In this document: in pieces, positions 27,643 to 35,513 of the stretch | How positions within the stretch are numbered: position 1 is the first letter of the stretch | Layout: each line of letters starts with the position of its first letter | Assembly: GCF_000940805.1 (NCBI RefSeq) | Contig: NZ_CP007142.1 | Span: forward strand, 3,386,593 to 3,450,592 | Reading direction: 5' to 3' | DNA: 64,000 bases | Source: Gynuella sunshinyii YC6258 | GTDB lineage: Bacteria > Pseudomonadota > Gammaproteobacteria > Pseudomonadales > Natronospirillaceae | The notes under the pieces: generated by a model | Database searches by the model: none | Told to the model about the DNA's origin: nothing | Seen by the model: the letters and a program-made list of their open reading frames with translations, nothing else | Made by a program: the position numbers and the translations under genes

Positions 27643-28542
27643 TCAATTCAATTGATGAGATTCAAAGTAGTCAGCCATAAAATCCACAAAAGCACGACTT
27701 TTCGCAGACAGATAGCGGTTTTCGGGATAGACCACATGAATGGTCCGGGTCGGGAACACCACTTCGGGTAATACATGTGCCACTTTGCCGTTTTCCAGGT
27801 GAGGTTTAAGCAAATAGAGGGGTAATGCTGCAATGCCCATATCATTTAACATCGCTTCACACATGGTATCGAGATCATTCACCGTAAACCGGCGTTCTTT
27901 ATTCTGTAGCCCGGCTTCCTTAATAAAGCGTTTGATCCATCGAGGTTCGGCATAATCGATCCCGGAAACCATCAAAACATGAAAGTTGTTCAGATCATTC
28001 AGGTCTTTTGGATGCCCATGTTCACTCAGATATTCCTGAGTGGCGCACAGTATGACTTTTTGCTTGGCGACCGGGCGGGCTACCAGCCGGGAGTCCTGTA
28101 ACGAGCCAAGGTGAATGGCCAGGTCAATGCCTTCTCGTACCAGGTCGAGATTCTTGTCTGCCAATATCAGTTCAAAATTCACTTCAGGATATTGCTTGAG
28201 AAATGCTGAGAAGATTTTCATCAGCAGAGAACGGCCAAATGTTGGGGTGGCAGTAATCTTCAGGGTGCCCCGAGGGGAGGTCTCCAGGTCCCTGACCATA
28301 TGCTCGGCTTCTTCAAGATCTTCCATGATGCGGTTGCAGCGGTTAAAAAACAGTTGTCCTGCTTCTGTTGGGCTGACTGAGCGTGTCGTCCGGTTTAACA
28401 GTCGGACCCCCAAACGGTCTTCAAGCAGGGAGATTTGTTTGGAAACTGCAGACGGCGTCAGTCCCAGCGAATGTGCGGCGTTGGTGAAGTTATTGGCTTT
28501 AACAACGGTCGTAAAAATAACTAATGAGTCGAGCCTGGCCAT
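27643..28542 (-). CDS. LysR family transcriptional regulator (CrgA/DmlR type)
   Basis: 299 aa. N-terminal winged HTH with NAAHSLGLTPSAVSKQISLL and LNRTTRSVSPTEAG, followed by the two-lobe effector-binding domain (about 90-295) containing IKITAT-like LKITATPTFGRSLL and IDLAIHLG. This pattern is that of the large CrgA/DmlR-like group. The target is unknown. It converges on cls (six-base gap) and is divergent from the DUF5610 gene 186 bases away, a possible regulated partner. Confidence 0.9.
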   Translation of the reverse strand: MARLDSLVIFTTVVKANNFTNAAHSLGLTPSAVSKQISLLEDRLGVRLLNRTTRSVSPTEAGQLFFNRCNRIMEDLEEAEHMVRDLETSPRGTLKITATPTFGRSLLMKIFSAFLKQYPEVNFELILADKNLDLVREGIDLAIHLGSLQDSRLVARPVAKQKVILCATQEYLSEHGHPKDLNDLNNFHVLMVSGIDYAEPRWIKRFIKEAGLQNKERRFTVNDLDTMCEAMLNDMGIAALPLYLLKPHLENGKVAHVLPEVVFPTRTIHVVYPENRYLSAKSRAFVDFMADYFESHQLN

Positions 28543-28728
28543 ACATCAATCCTGAATTTTTTTCATGATTTTTATAATAAGGAAGTGATTAGATTGTTTG
28601 CGCCAGATAATAAGCCCTTTTACCGAATAAATCGATAATACAGTTGTGAAAAAAAAGATTTAAGTTGTCTGTATCTTGGCCGATGCAGAGGGAATACCCA
28701 TAAACTTACTGCACAGGACGGGCCTGTT

Positions 28729-29829
28729 ATGGTTACTCAAGTCAGCTGGCAACAGCAGTATACGCAGTATCACTATTCCCAACGCAGTGCACAGAGCACT
28801 CAACATGAAGCTTCCACGACAGCTTCCGGCAGTCAGACACAGGCTGCTTCGGAAACCTCTGAGACAAGCAGCGAGCAATCTATTTTTGATGTGGATGCTG
28901 TCGTTAAAAATGTTATGAACTTCGTCAATGCCCGCATCGCTCAGGAATCTGATCCTGAAAAACGTGATCAGTTGATTGCTCAAGCCAGAAGCGGAGTGGA
29001 GCAGGGGTTTTCTGATGCACGTGATATTCTGAAGAACTACGGAAAGCTGGATGATGCAACGGCAGGGAATATCGATGCTGCGGAAAGCCATATTTACGAT
29101 GCGCTTGATCAGTTGTCTTCGAATGAAGACGATATCAGTTCGGCTGTCGGTCAGCAGGTGACCGATGCGGTGACTGGTGGAAACAGCCAGTCCGAGAATG
29201 ACCGTCGCGTTACCTCCTCTCAATACACCAGTAGTTACGATGTACTCCGTGCCAACAAACAGCAGCTGTCACTGAGTCTGACCACCCGGGATGGTGATCA
29301 GGTAACGATTGGCTACAGTGGTATGGACGCCCTGTATGGTTCCCTGTCTGCTTCAGATTCCGGGCATAGTGTTTCCTGGTCCAGTATCAGTGGGTCCAAG
29401 TTTTATCTGGATATTCAGGGTGATCTGGATGAGGATGAAATGAATGCCATTTCCAGTTTGTTGCAGGATGTTGATGCGCTGGCTTCAGAATTTTTTGATG
29501 GTGATATTGAAACAGCTTTCCAGATGGCTCAGTCATTGGAAATTGATCCATCGGAGTTGAGTTCGATGAATCTTTCATTGCAGGAAACAGATACCTATGC
29601 CAGCCGGCTGTATCAGGATAATTCCGGTGAACAATCCAGTACGCTGCCCAGAGGCCTTGAGCCGTTGCGCGACTATGCCCAGCATCTGGTGGAAACCGCT
29701 CAAAAAATGCAACAACAAACCAGCCTGCATTCCGCTGATTTTCTGGACTTGTTGGATCTTCACCCCGATGCCACGGAACAACAGCGCGGTATCAACCAAT
29801 CACTGTTGGATGGCACTTTAAAAGCCTGA
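28729..29829 (+). CDS. DUF5610 domain-containing protein
   Basis: 366 aa, no signal peptide or membrane helix. The N-terminus (1-50) is rich in Gln, Ser and Thr and looks disordered. Residues 50-130 carry the DUF5610-like helical block (FVNARIAQESDPEKRDQ, QARSGVEQGFSDARDIL). The middle has a beta-rich segment (LSLTTRDGDQVTIGY), and the C-terminal third is acidic and helical. Function unknown; such proteins occur in motile gammaproteobacteria. The ribosome binding site is weak (GACGGG). It is flanked by a LysR gene and a perfect hairpin. Confidence 0.75.
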   Translation: MVTQVSWQQQYTQYHYSQRSAQSTQHEASTTASGSQTQAASETSETSSEQSIFDVDAVVKNVMNFVNARIAQESDPEKRDQLIAQARSGVEQGFSDARDILKNYGKLDDATAGNIDAAESHIYDALDQLSSNEDDISSAVGQQVTDAVTGGNSQSENDRRVTSSQYTSSYDVLRANKQQLSLSLTTRDGDQVTIGYSGMDALYGSLSASDSGHSVSWSSISGSKFYLDIQGDLDEDEMNAISSLLQDVDALASEFFDGDIETAFQMAQSLEIDPSELSSMNLSLQETDTYASRLYQDNSGEQSSTLPRGLEPLRDYAQHLVETAQKMQQQTSLHSADFLDLLDLHPDATEQQRGINQSLLDGTLKA

Positions 29830-29845
29830 ACCCAGTGTCAAAGCG

Positions 29846-29872
29846 CCGATATGGAGATGTACTCCATATCGG
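29846..29872 (+). terminator. Perfect 11-bp stem-loop after the DUF5610 gene
   Basis: CCGATATGGAG / CTCCATATCGG with a five-base loop (ATGTA). No U-tract follows, so it may block 3' exonuclease or be a weak terminator rather than a classic one. Confidence 0.5.
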
Positions 29873-29947
29873 TCAGCCAGATTTCCTCTTTGACCTTCTT
29901 GCACAAATACCTATCATGGCGGCCGATTCAAGCGACAAAGACCTCAT

Positions 29948-30187
29948 ATGAATACCTTGTTTTTGTATACCACCGAAGGCTGTCATCTTTGTGAAGAGGC
30001 AGAAAAAATCCTGCAGCCCCTCGCAATCGAATTTCATTTTAAAATTGAAAAGGTAGAGATTGCTGACGATGGTTACCTTGTTGATATCTACGGTACCCGG
30101 ATTCCTGTCATTAAAATGGGCACTGAAAAAGATGATCTGGGCTGGCCATTTGACCACCATGATGTGATTGAATACCTGACGGAATGA
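29948..30187 (+). CDS. Glutaredoxin-family protein (DUF836-like)
   Basis: 79 aa thioredoxin-fold protein with the redox motif CHLC (residues 12-15 in TTEGCHLCEEAE) and a cis-proline region TRIPVIKMG. The sequence fits the small glutaredoxin-like DUF836 family; the exact partner is unknown. It precedes, with a four-base frame overlap region, a lipoprotein gene and a membrane protein with a CPC motif, suggesting a small thiol-related group. Confidence 0.85.
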   Translation: MNTLFLYTTEGCHLCEEAEKILQPLAIEFHFKIEKVEIADDGYLVDIYGTRIPVIKMGTEKDDLGWPFDHHDVIEYLTE

Positions 30188-30201
30188 CGCTGGAGGCAAC
30201 T

Positions 30202-30891
30202 ATGAAATTATCTTTATTAATGATCACTTTGGTATTGGTGGGTTGCGCCAGTGCACCCATTACTCAGGAACAGGCCATTGCACATGCAATCAGTGCAGAC
30301 GCAACGATGCGCAACCTTGTCAGTACCTGTTATCAAATGGGTGGGCAGGCCAAGAATGTGGCCTACTCGGCCAAGAAAACCTGGTGGGCTGCTAATGCCC
30401 CGATCGTAGAGGCAGCAGATCGCAGTTTTATCAATGCGGTGAACACCAGTTTCGGACAACGGGAAACGGCTCCTGTCATCGGTACATTGCGTTTTACCCA
30501 GGGGGTCCAGAATACTGCCCTGGCGGAGGTTCAGGCATTACTGGGCAATACGGATCCGGCTGAGAAATGTATCGACGCTCTAGCGCCATATGTCGCAGGT
30601 GAAAAGGATCTGATGAATGATCCAGCTTATGCGCCCTGGTATAGAGAGATGATGAATCAGACACAGCCTGATTTATCGGTCATGGAAACCGCCAAACTGG
30701 CCAATGCCAAGCAGCGCAAATATGGGCGCAGTCTGTATTTGGTGCAGTCGAAAGTTGTGGCGATGGGGTGCCAAAATGCCGATATCACTCTATTACGCAA
30801 CCAGTGGCCACTGGAAGTCTACGATGCCCAATGTGCCGATAAAACTTACCTTCTGGCACGGTGCGAATGGGGTAAATGCGACATATTCTAA
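30202..30891 (+). CDS. Hypothetical lipoprotein
   Basis: 229 aa. The signal peptide ends in the lipobox LVGC (Cys about residue 15), so it should be lipid-anchored, probably in the outer membrane. The mature part is helical and has five further cysteines (one near 43, CIDAL, MGCQN, AQCAD, and CEWGKC close to the end), which could form disulfides. Not recognised as a named family. I use ATG 30202, preceded by GGAGG, rather than the in-frame ATG at 30184 that would break the signal peptide. Its 3' end overlaps the next gene by 16 bases. Confidence 0.75.
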   Translation: MKLSLLMITLVLVGCASAPITQEQAIAHAISADATMRNLVSTCYQMGGQAKNVAYSAKKTWWAANAPIVEAADRSFINAVNTSFGQRETAPVIGTLRFTQGVQNTALAEVQALLGNTDPAEKCIDALAPYVAGEKDLMNDPAYAPWYREMMNQTQPDLSVMETAKLANAKQRKYGRSLYLVQSKVVAMGCQNADITLLRNQWPLEVYDAQCADKTYLLARCEWGKCDIF

Positions 30892-31475
30892 CTTCCCGGC
30901 GGGTACTGGTATGGGCGCTCATAGCCGTCATTCTGATTGGCCTGGTTGCTGTATGGCAAATCCAACGGATATATCTGCGTGAGTTTGATCCGGATGGACG
31001 TCTGGTTAGTTTTATGCCTGATGAAATCCGTCTGCCAGCTTCCAGCTTTATCCAGATTTTAGATCTGTCATGTCCGTGTAACGGGTTTTCCCGTGAGCAT
31101 ATTGCTTCTCTGGTGAAAAACGCGAATCAGCAGGGGCTGGTGAACAGTCAGATCTGGGTATTGAACAATGGCCATCTGCAACCGGAACGCCTCAAGGCTA
31201 TCGCTCAAGCCAATCATCTGGAGGAGTCAGCGGTGCGGGTCATTGAAGCCGAAGATTATCCTTGGATTCCGGCCACGCCAGCAGCGCTGATCAGCAATAG
31301 CGATGGAACGGTGGCTTATTTTGGGCCATTCAGCAGTGGCATTCGCTGTAATACTGGCAACAGTTTTATTGATAGCGTGATTCAACGAATAGAAACAGGA
31401 AATCATGTATTTCCGCAGGTGAATGCGATTGTGGACGGTTGTTTTTGTCCCTGGCCGGGTAAAATCTTGAACTGA
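30876..31475 (+). CDS. Membrane-anchored thioredoxin-like protein (DUF6436-like)
   Basis: 199 aa. One N-terminal helix (about 10-30) and a periplasmic domain. DLSCPCNGFS gives a CPC motif where a thioredoxin fold would carry its CxxC, and PATPAALISNSDG resembles the cis-Pro strand. A C-terminal CFCPW holds a second pair. The layout matches what I recall of DUF6436, a family without assigned function. A thiol-disulfide role is inference. It overlaps the lipoprotein gene upstream. Confidence 0.72.
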   Translation: MRHILTSRRVLVWALIAVILIGLVAVWQIQRIYLREFDPDGRLVSFMPDEIRLPASSFIQILDLSCPCNGFSREHIASLVKNANQQGLVNSQIWVLNNGHLQPERLKAIAQANHLEESAVRVIEAEDYPWIPATPAALISNSDGTVAYFGPFSSGIRCNTGNSFIDSVIQRIETGNHVFPQVNAIVDGCFCPWPGKILN

Positions 31476-31540
31476 TCTCACATAAATCCAAATCTCTGTC
31501 TAAACTAAACGTATGAAAGAATCATAAGCGCAGGTGCTGT

Positions 31541-32485
31541 ATGTCCAAGGTTTTAGAAAACGTAGACAGTCGAACCAATCTGGTGGGACAGAATCGTCTG
31601 GAAATTCTGACATTCAGATTGCATGGACGTCAGCGTTTTGCCATTAATGTGTTCAAAATACAGGAAGTTGTGAGGTTGCCCAAGATCACCATGATGCCGC
31701 ATCAGCATCCGGTCATTATCGGTGCCACCTACCTGCGCGGGCGCGCCTTGCCGGTCTTTGACCTGTCCAAGGCTATTGGTATGCGGCCACTGAAATATGA
31801 TGAGAATTCCACCATTATCGTCACGGAATATAACAGTTCCATCCAGGCCTTTCTGATCGGTACGGTTGATCGTATTACCAATCTTACCTGGGAAAGCATC
31901 ATGTCGCCTCCAAAGGGAGCTGGCAGAAATCATTATCTGACAGCCATTACCCGTCTGGATGACCAGATCGTGGAGATAATTGACGTCGAGAAAGTCTTGT
32001 CCGAAGTAGCTCCGGCGCTGACGGAGATTGATCTTAACCTGCTCGATAAAAATGTGGTTGATAAGGCTGTTGGGCGCGAGATATTGATGGTGGATGACTC
32101 TCCAACCGCCATTGCTCAGGTGCGGAATACTTTTGAGGCGCTGGGCTTAAAAATTCATGAAGCTCATGACGGTCTGAGTGGACTGCGAAAACTGCAGGCG
32201 TGGGCTGATCAGGGGATTGATGTCAGCAAAAAATTGCTGATGCTCGTTACAGACGCCGAAATGCCTGCTATGGATGGATATCGTTTGACCACTGAAATCC
32301 GCAGTGACCCGCGTCTTAAAGACCTGTTTATCGTTTTGCACACCTCATTGAGTGGCAGTTTTAATGAAGCCATGGTCAAAAAAGTCGGGTGCGACGCATT
32401 TTTGTCCAAATTCAAGCCGAATGACCTTGCATTATTGGCCCAGGAACGTATCAAGCAGGTGGATGGAGAGTCTGAGGAATCCTAG
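31541..32485 (+). CDS. cheV: Chemotaxis coupling protein CheV
   Basis: 314 aa: a CheW-like domain (about 20-165, with FAINVFKIQEVVRLP and YLRGRALPVFDLSKAIG) that links chemoreceptors to CheA, joined to a receiver domain (about 182-305). The receiver has MVDDSPTAI, the phospho-acceptor Asp in LVTDAEMPAMDGY, and the conserved Lys in FLSKF. It couples and tunes chemotaxis signalling in the cytoplasm. It is transcribed alone and ends in a terminator facing the STM4011 gene. Confidence 0.93.
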   Translation: MSKVLENVDSRTNLVGQNRLEILTFRLHGRQRFAINVFKIQEVVRLPKITMMPHQHPVIIGATYLRGRALPVFDLSKAIGMRPLKYDENSTIIVTEYNSSIQAFLIGTVDRITNLTWESIMSPPKGAGRNHYLTAITRLDDQIVEIIDVEKVLSEVAPALTEIDLNLLDKNVVDKAVGREILMVDDSPTAIAQVRNTFEALGLKIHEAHDGLSGLRKLQAWADQGIDVSKKLLMLVTDAEMPAMDGYRLTTEIRSDPRLKDLFIVLHTSLSGSFNEAMVKKVGCDAFLSKFKPNDLALLAQERIKQVDGESEES

Positions 32486-32486
32486 T

Positions 32487-32514
32487 CGACGGACGTATGT
32501 CCGTTGGTTTTTTT
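32487..32514 (+). terminator. Intrinsic terminator after cheV
   Basis: Stem ACGGAC / GTCCGT with loop GTAT, followed within four bases by seven T. It stops transcription just before the convergent STM4011-family gene. Confidence 0.8.
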
Positions 32515-32518
32515 GGGA

Positions 32519-33379
32519 CTACTCAGGTCTTGAGTTAATTGGAATGCGGGCAATTAGATTATCGCCATAGATTTTTTTCAGTTTGAGTTTCTTCAGATGT
32601 CGGTAACCGATATAACAGTTGCAGTCCGTATTGCTGCAATGCATCGGCGTCAGAATGTCTGACAGCTTGTCTCGATAAATATTGCCAAGATGTGTTGAGA
32701 TAAAGTGGCAGGGACTGACATCGCCTTTTCCATCTATAAACAACGCCGTTTCACCAGCAGAACAGGTTTGTCCCAGGGTTTTGTAACGATTTCGGTTGAG
32801 AGGGAAATAGGGATCTATGACTTGCCATTGAGCGGCCTGAGCGTCACTGTAATAGTCTGGATCATCATCGTATGCGTTGATCCAAAGATAAGTGTCTGCA
32901 GGCAGAATTCGCCTGAGTTCCCGGGCTGCTTCCAGTAGCGAATGTGCCCCCACCATGCCAACGCTGTGTTGAATGCCAAGTGCTGACAGTGTGCGGGACT
33001 GGTGAACAAATTTCTCCACTGACATCTGTGAAGGGTGGTAGGTCGTCCACAGTTTCAGAGTGTCATTATTGGCCTTTTTTAACCAGTTGAGCGAAGTACT
33101 CAGGTTAGTTTGGATGGCTACCCGATGGATGTGATCGAAATGTGATATCTCGATCAAAGCCTGTCTGTAGTGCTTGCGCACCAGTCCTTCTCCCCAGGGG
33201 GTGAACAATACATCAAGCCGATATTCCGACTGCTGTTCAAGCCAGCGGGTAAATCGGCCCAATGCCTGCGCATCCTGTTTCAAGGTATCCCGGTTGTCGA
33301 CGGTTTTGGCAAACGGGCAATAGCTGCAATCATAGTTACAACTGGATAGATAGCCCCGATAGCTGATATCGAGTTTCAT
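32519..33379 (-). CDS. STM4011 family radical SAM protein
   Basis: 286 aa. The radical SAM cluster motif CX3CX2C is Cys14, Cys18, Cys21, at the very N-terminus. The C-terminal third has five further cysteines (206, 224, 248, 253, 255), a SPASM-like spacing that could hold one or two auxiliary iron-sulfur clusters, as in peptide-modifying maturases. The substrate is unknown. It is the last gene of a five-gene operon homologous to Salmonella STM4011-STM4015, with a four-base ATGA overlap to STM4012. Chemistry on a peptide or protein is inference from the fold and neighbours. Confidence 0.85.
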   Translation of the reverse strand: MKLDISYRGYLSSCNYDCSYCPFAKTVDNRDTLKQDAQALGRFTRWLEQQSEYRLDVLFTPWGEGLVRKHYRQALIEISHFDHIHRVAIQTNLSTSLNWLKKANNDTLKLWTTYHPSQMSVEKFVHQSRTLSALGIQHSVGMVGAHSLLEAARELRRILPADTYLWINAYDDDPDYYSDAQAAQWQVIDPYFPLNRNRYKTLGQTCSAGETALFIDGKGDVSPCHFISTHLGNIYRDKLSDILTPMHCSNTDCNCYIGYRHLKKLKLKKIYGDNLIARIPINSRPE

Positions 33380-34710
33380 CGCAGTTCAAACCCTTGCATG
33401 CGTTGACGAATATCTTTGGATATTAACCAGTCTCCAATCATATCCGCTCGCTCCAGACCGGCTTCGGTCAAACGAATATCCAGATCACTTGTCTGGGTCA
33501 AGCCCAGTTCTGACAATACAGCCAGCTCCGGCATATCGTTGGTTACCTGGCTATTGAACGTCTCCGTATATTGGTGAAGGGACAGTCCTTCGGCCAACAG
33601 CAGTGACTGAATCACAAAACGCCGCTGGCGTTCTTTTTCGTCGAGTGTCACTCCGTAGCCGGCGTAGCGAAAGTCATCTGCTGTCATTTGACTGTAGTGT
33701 TCAATGATGGACTTGATATCGTGGCGTCCCACTGCATATTCGCTGGAATAGTGAAAGTTGCGGGTATAGGATCGCGCGCCGGCGCCAAGACCCACCATGC
33801 CATCCTGCTGACAGGAGTAAATTGGTTGCTGCGCTGAAGTGGCGGTTTGGCGACGAAACATTCGCATGGAGACCTGTTCATAGCCGGCATCCAATAATTG
33901 CCCTCTGGCAAGCCGGTACAGCTTCAGCATATGACTCTGACGATCACTGGCAATACGATCCTTCTTGATCTTATCCAGACCGGTCAGCTTGCGTATGTAT
34001 AAAGGGTATAGATACAACTCATCGGGCTGATAGTTCAATGCTGAGTCAATGGAATAGCGCCAGCTTTGTTCGGTCTGACCGTCGATCCCGTAAATCAGGT
34101 CGACATTTAACTCTGATGAGCTGTATGTTCGAATGGTTTCCAGTGCAGCATGCGCTTCTGCCGGTGGTTGTGGGCGCGCCAGATTACGGGTTTCCTGCTC
34201 AATAAAGCTTTGAATACCAATACTGAGCCGACGGGTTCCCAAACTGTTCAGGTAGGTGACTTTCTCCTGATCGATGGTTCCCGGGGAACATTCGATGGTG
34301 GCCGGTGTGTCATGCAGATTGAGATTGAAATGATGATTCAGGGCTTCCATCAGCCGTTGCAGTTGAGGCTGTGTCAGAAATGTAGGTGTTCCGCCTCCAA
34401 GGGCAAACCGGGCAAAACGAACGGGATTTAATAAGGCCGCGTAGGTTTCAATCTGCCGTAACAGCGCTTCAAGATAAACTTCAACCTGCCGATCGTTGGG
34501 CCGTACCAGGGTAAACAGGTTGCAGAAACCACAGCGCATCTGACAGTACGGAATATGCACATACAAGAACAATGAATCACGTTTTTCCGATGCCCAGAGA
34601 GGCTGAAGTTTCATAGGTTTTGAAAGCGCCCGATAGGCGCTCTTGTGAGGATAAGAGTAAGCGTAGGCTCGATAGATTTCGGTTCCGAGTACTTCTTCAA
34701 CAGACGGCAT
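33376..34710 (-). CDS. STM4012 family HemN-like radical SAM protein
   Basis: 444 aa. HemN/HemW-like: Cys56, Cys60, Cys63 form the radical SAM cluster, GGGTPT lies at 105-110, and ECSPGTIDQEK plus RLSIGIQSF follow. The C-terminal part matches the HemN accessory region. It lacks the extra cysteine after the motif seen in true coproporphyrinogen oxidase HemN (the motif runs into NLFTL), so a heme step is unlikely despite probable database labels. HemN-like enzymes include methylases and cyclopropanases. It overlaps both neighbours (TGATG and ATGA), so all are translated together. Confidence 0.87.
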   Translation of the reverse strand: MPSVEEVLGTEIYRAYAYSYPHKSAYRALSKPMKLQPLWASEKRDSLFLYVHIPYCQMRCGFCNLFTLVRPNDRQVEVYLEALLRQIETYAALLNPVRFARFALGGGTPTFLTQPQLQRLMEALNHHFNLNLHDTPATIECSPGTIDQEKVTYLNSLGTRRLSIGIQSFIEQETRNLARPQPPAEAHAALETIRTYSSSELNVDLIYGIDGQTEQSWRYSIDSALNYQPDELYLYPLYIRKLTGLDKIKKDRIASDRQSHMLKLYRLARGQLLDAGYEQVSMRMFRRQTATSAQQPIYSCQQDGMVGLGAGARSYTRNFHYSSEYAVGRHDIKSIIEHYSQMTADDFRYAGYGVTLDEKERQRRFVIQSLLLAEGLSLHQYTETFNSQVTNDMPELAVLSELGLTQTSDLDIRLTEAGLERADMIGDWLISKDIRQRMQGFELR

Positions 34711-35513
34711 CAGTCTTGGCTCTTCGGTAGTAAAAACTCAACATAGGGTACGGTCCAGACACTTTCGTGGGCCAAGCGGTGGCCATGATAATTATCTTCT
34801 CCATACGCAGTGCCATGATCGGAACAAACGATAAAAATCGTGTCTGAACGTGTTCCGAAAAAAGTAAACAGGTTTTCCAGCGCGTGGTCTACATACCGTA
34901 AAGCCGCGGCGTGGGATTCCAGGTCGTCCCGCTGTTTATCCGGCAAATAATAGTGATTGGGCTGGTGTATCGCAGAAACGTTCAGGAATAAAAACACCCG
35001 TTGTGATGGGGGAATCTGCTGGATCTGATTGATACAGTAGTCAATCTGATTTTGAGTACTGTCAGGGCTTGTCACTCCAAACTCCGGCTGCCAGTGACTG
35101 TGTTCGAACAGGGATGGCATAACTGATCCCAGTGGTGTCAGTTGGTTGAAAAAGCCGACACCGCCGATACACATGGTGTTGTATCCAATACTTTGCAGGC
35201 CTTGCACAATGTTCGCTGACTGAAAGGTCAAGGTCTTAACGTTTTGGGTTTCGCTGCCCGGAAACTCCAGCGCCATCAGTCGTGGTGCTTTGGGATTGTC
35301 ATAAGGCGTTGGAAAAAAGCCGGCAAACATTGCCTGGTGGCTGGAGTACGTAAAACTGCCAGGCGCATGACGTTTTTCCCAACAATCAAAAAATTGGTTC
35401 ATGACCGGCAAATTTCCGCTTTTCAATTGCTGCTCGGCAACGTCAAAGCGCAGTGTATCCAGGGTGATCAGTACAATATCGGTTTTGCCAGCCAGATGGT
35501 TCATATCAAGCAT
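34710..35513 (-). CDS. STM4013 family sulfatase-fold hydrolase
   Basis: 267 aa, alkaline phosphatase/sulfatase superfamily, shorter than true sulfatases. LITLDTLRFD at 15-24 supplies a metal Asp. The nucleophile region PGSFTYSSH places Thr55 where formylglycine sulfatases have Cys/Ser of CxPSR, so it is more likely a phospho- than a sulfo-hydrolase or a transferase. SDHG at 231-234 and the histidines at 243-249 complete the metal site. No signal peptide, so cytoplasmic. It overlaps the ATP-grasp gene by eight bases. Confidence 0.83.
   Translation of the reverse strand: MLDMNHLAGKTDIVLITLDTLRFDVAEQQLKSGNLPVMNQFFDCWEKRHAPGSFTYSSHQAMFAGFFPTPYDNPKAPRLMALEFPGSETQNVKTLTFQSANIVQGLQSIGYNTMCIGGVGFFNQLTPLGSVMPSLFEHSHWQPEFGVTSPDSTQNQIDYCINQIQQIPPSQRVFLFLNVSAIHQPNHYYLPDKQRDDLESHAAALRYVDHALENLFTFFGTRSDTIFIVCSDHGTAYGEDNYHGHRLAHESVWTVPYVEFLLPKSQD

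Noticed and set aside
28660-29223. 187-aa minus-strand ORF
   Set aside because: Antisense to the DUF5610 gene, which has better coding character and a family match.
33376-34710. Calling the HemN-like gene hemN
   Set aside because: The extra cysteine of true HemN is absent and the operon has no heme genes; STM4012 family fits better.
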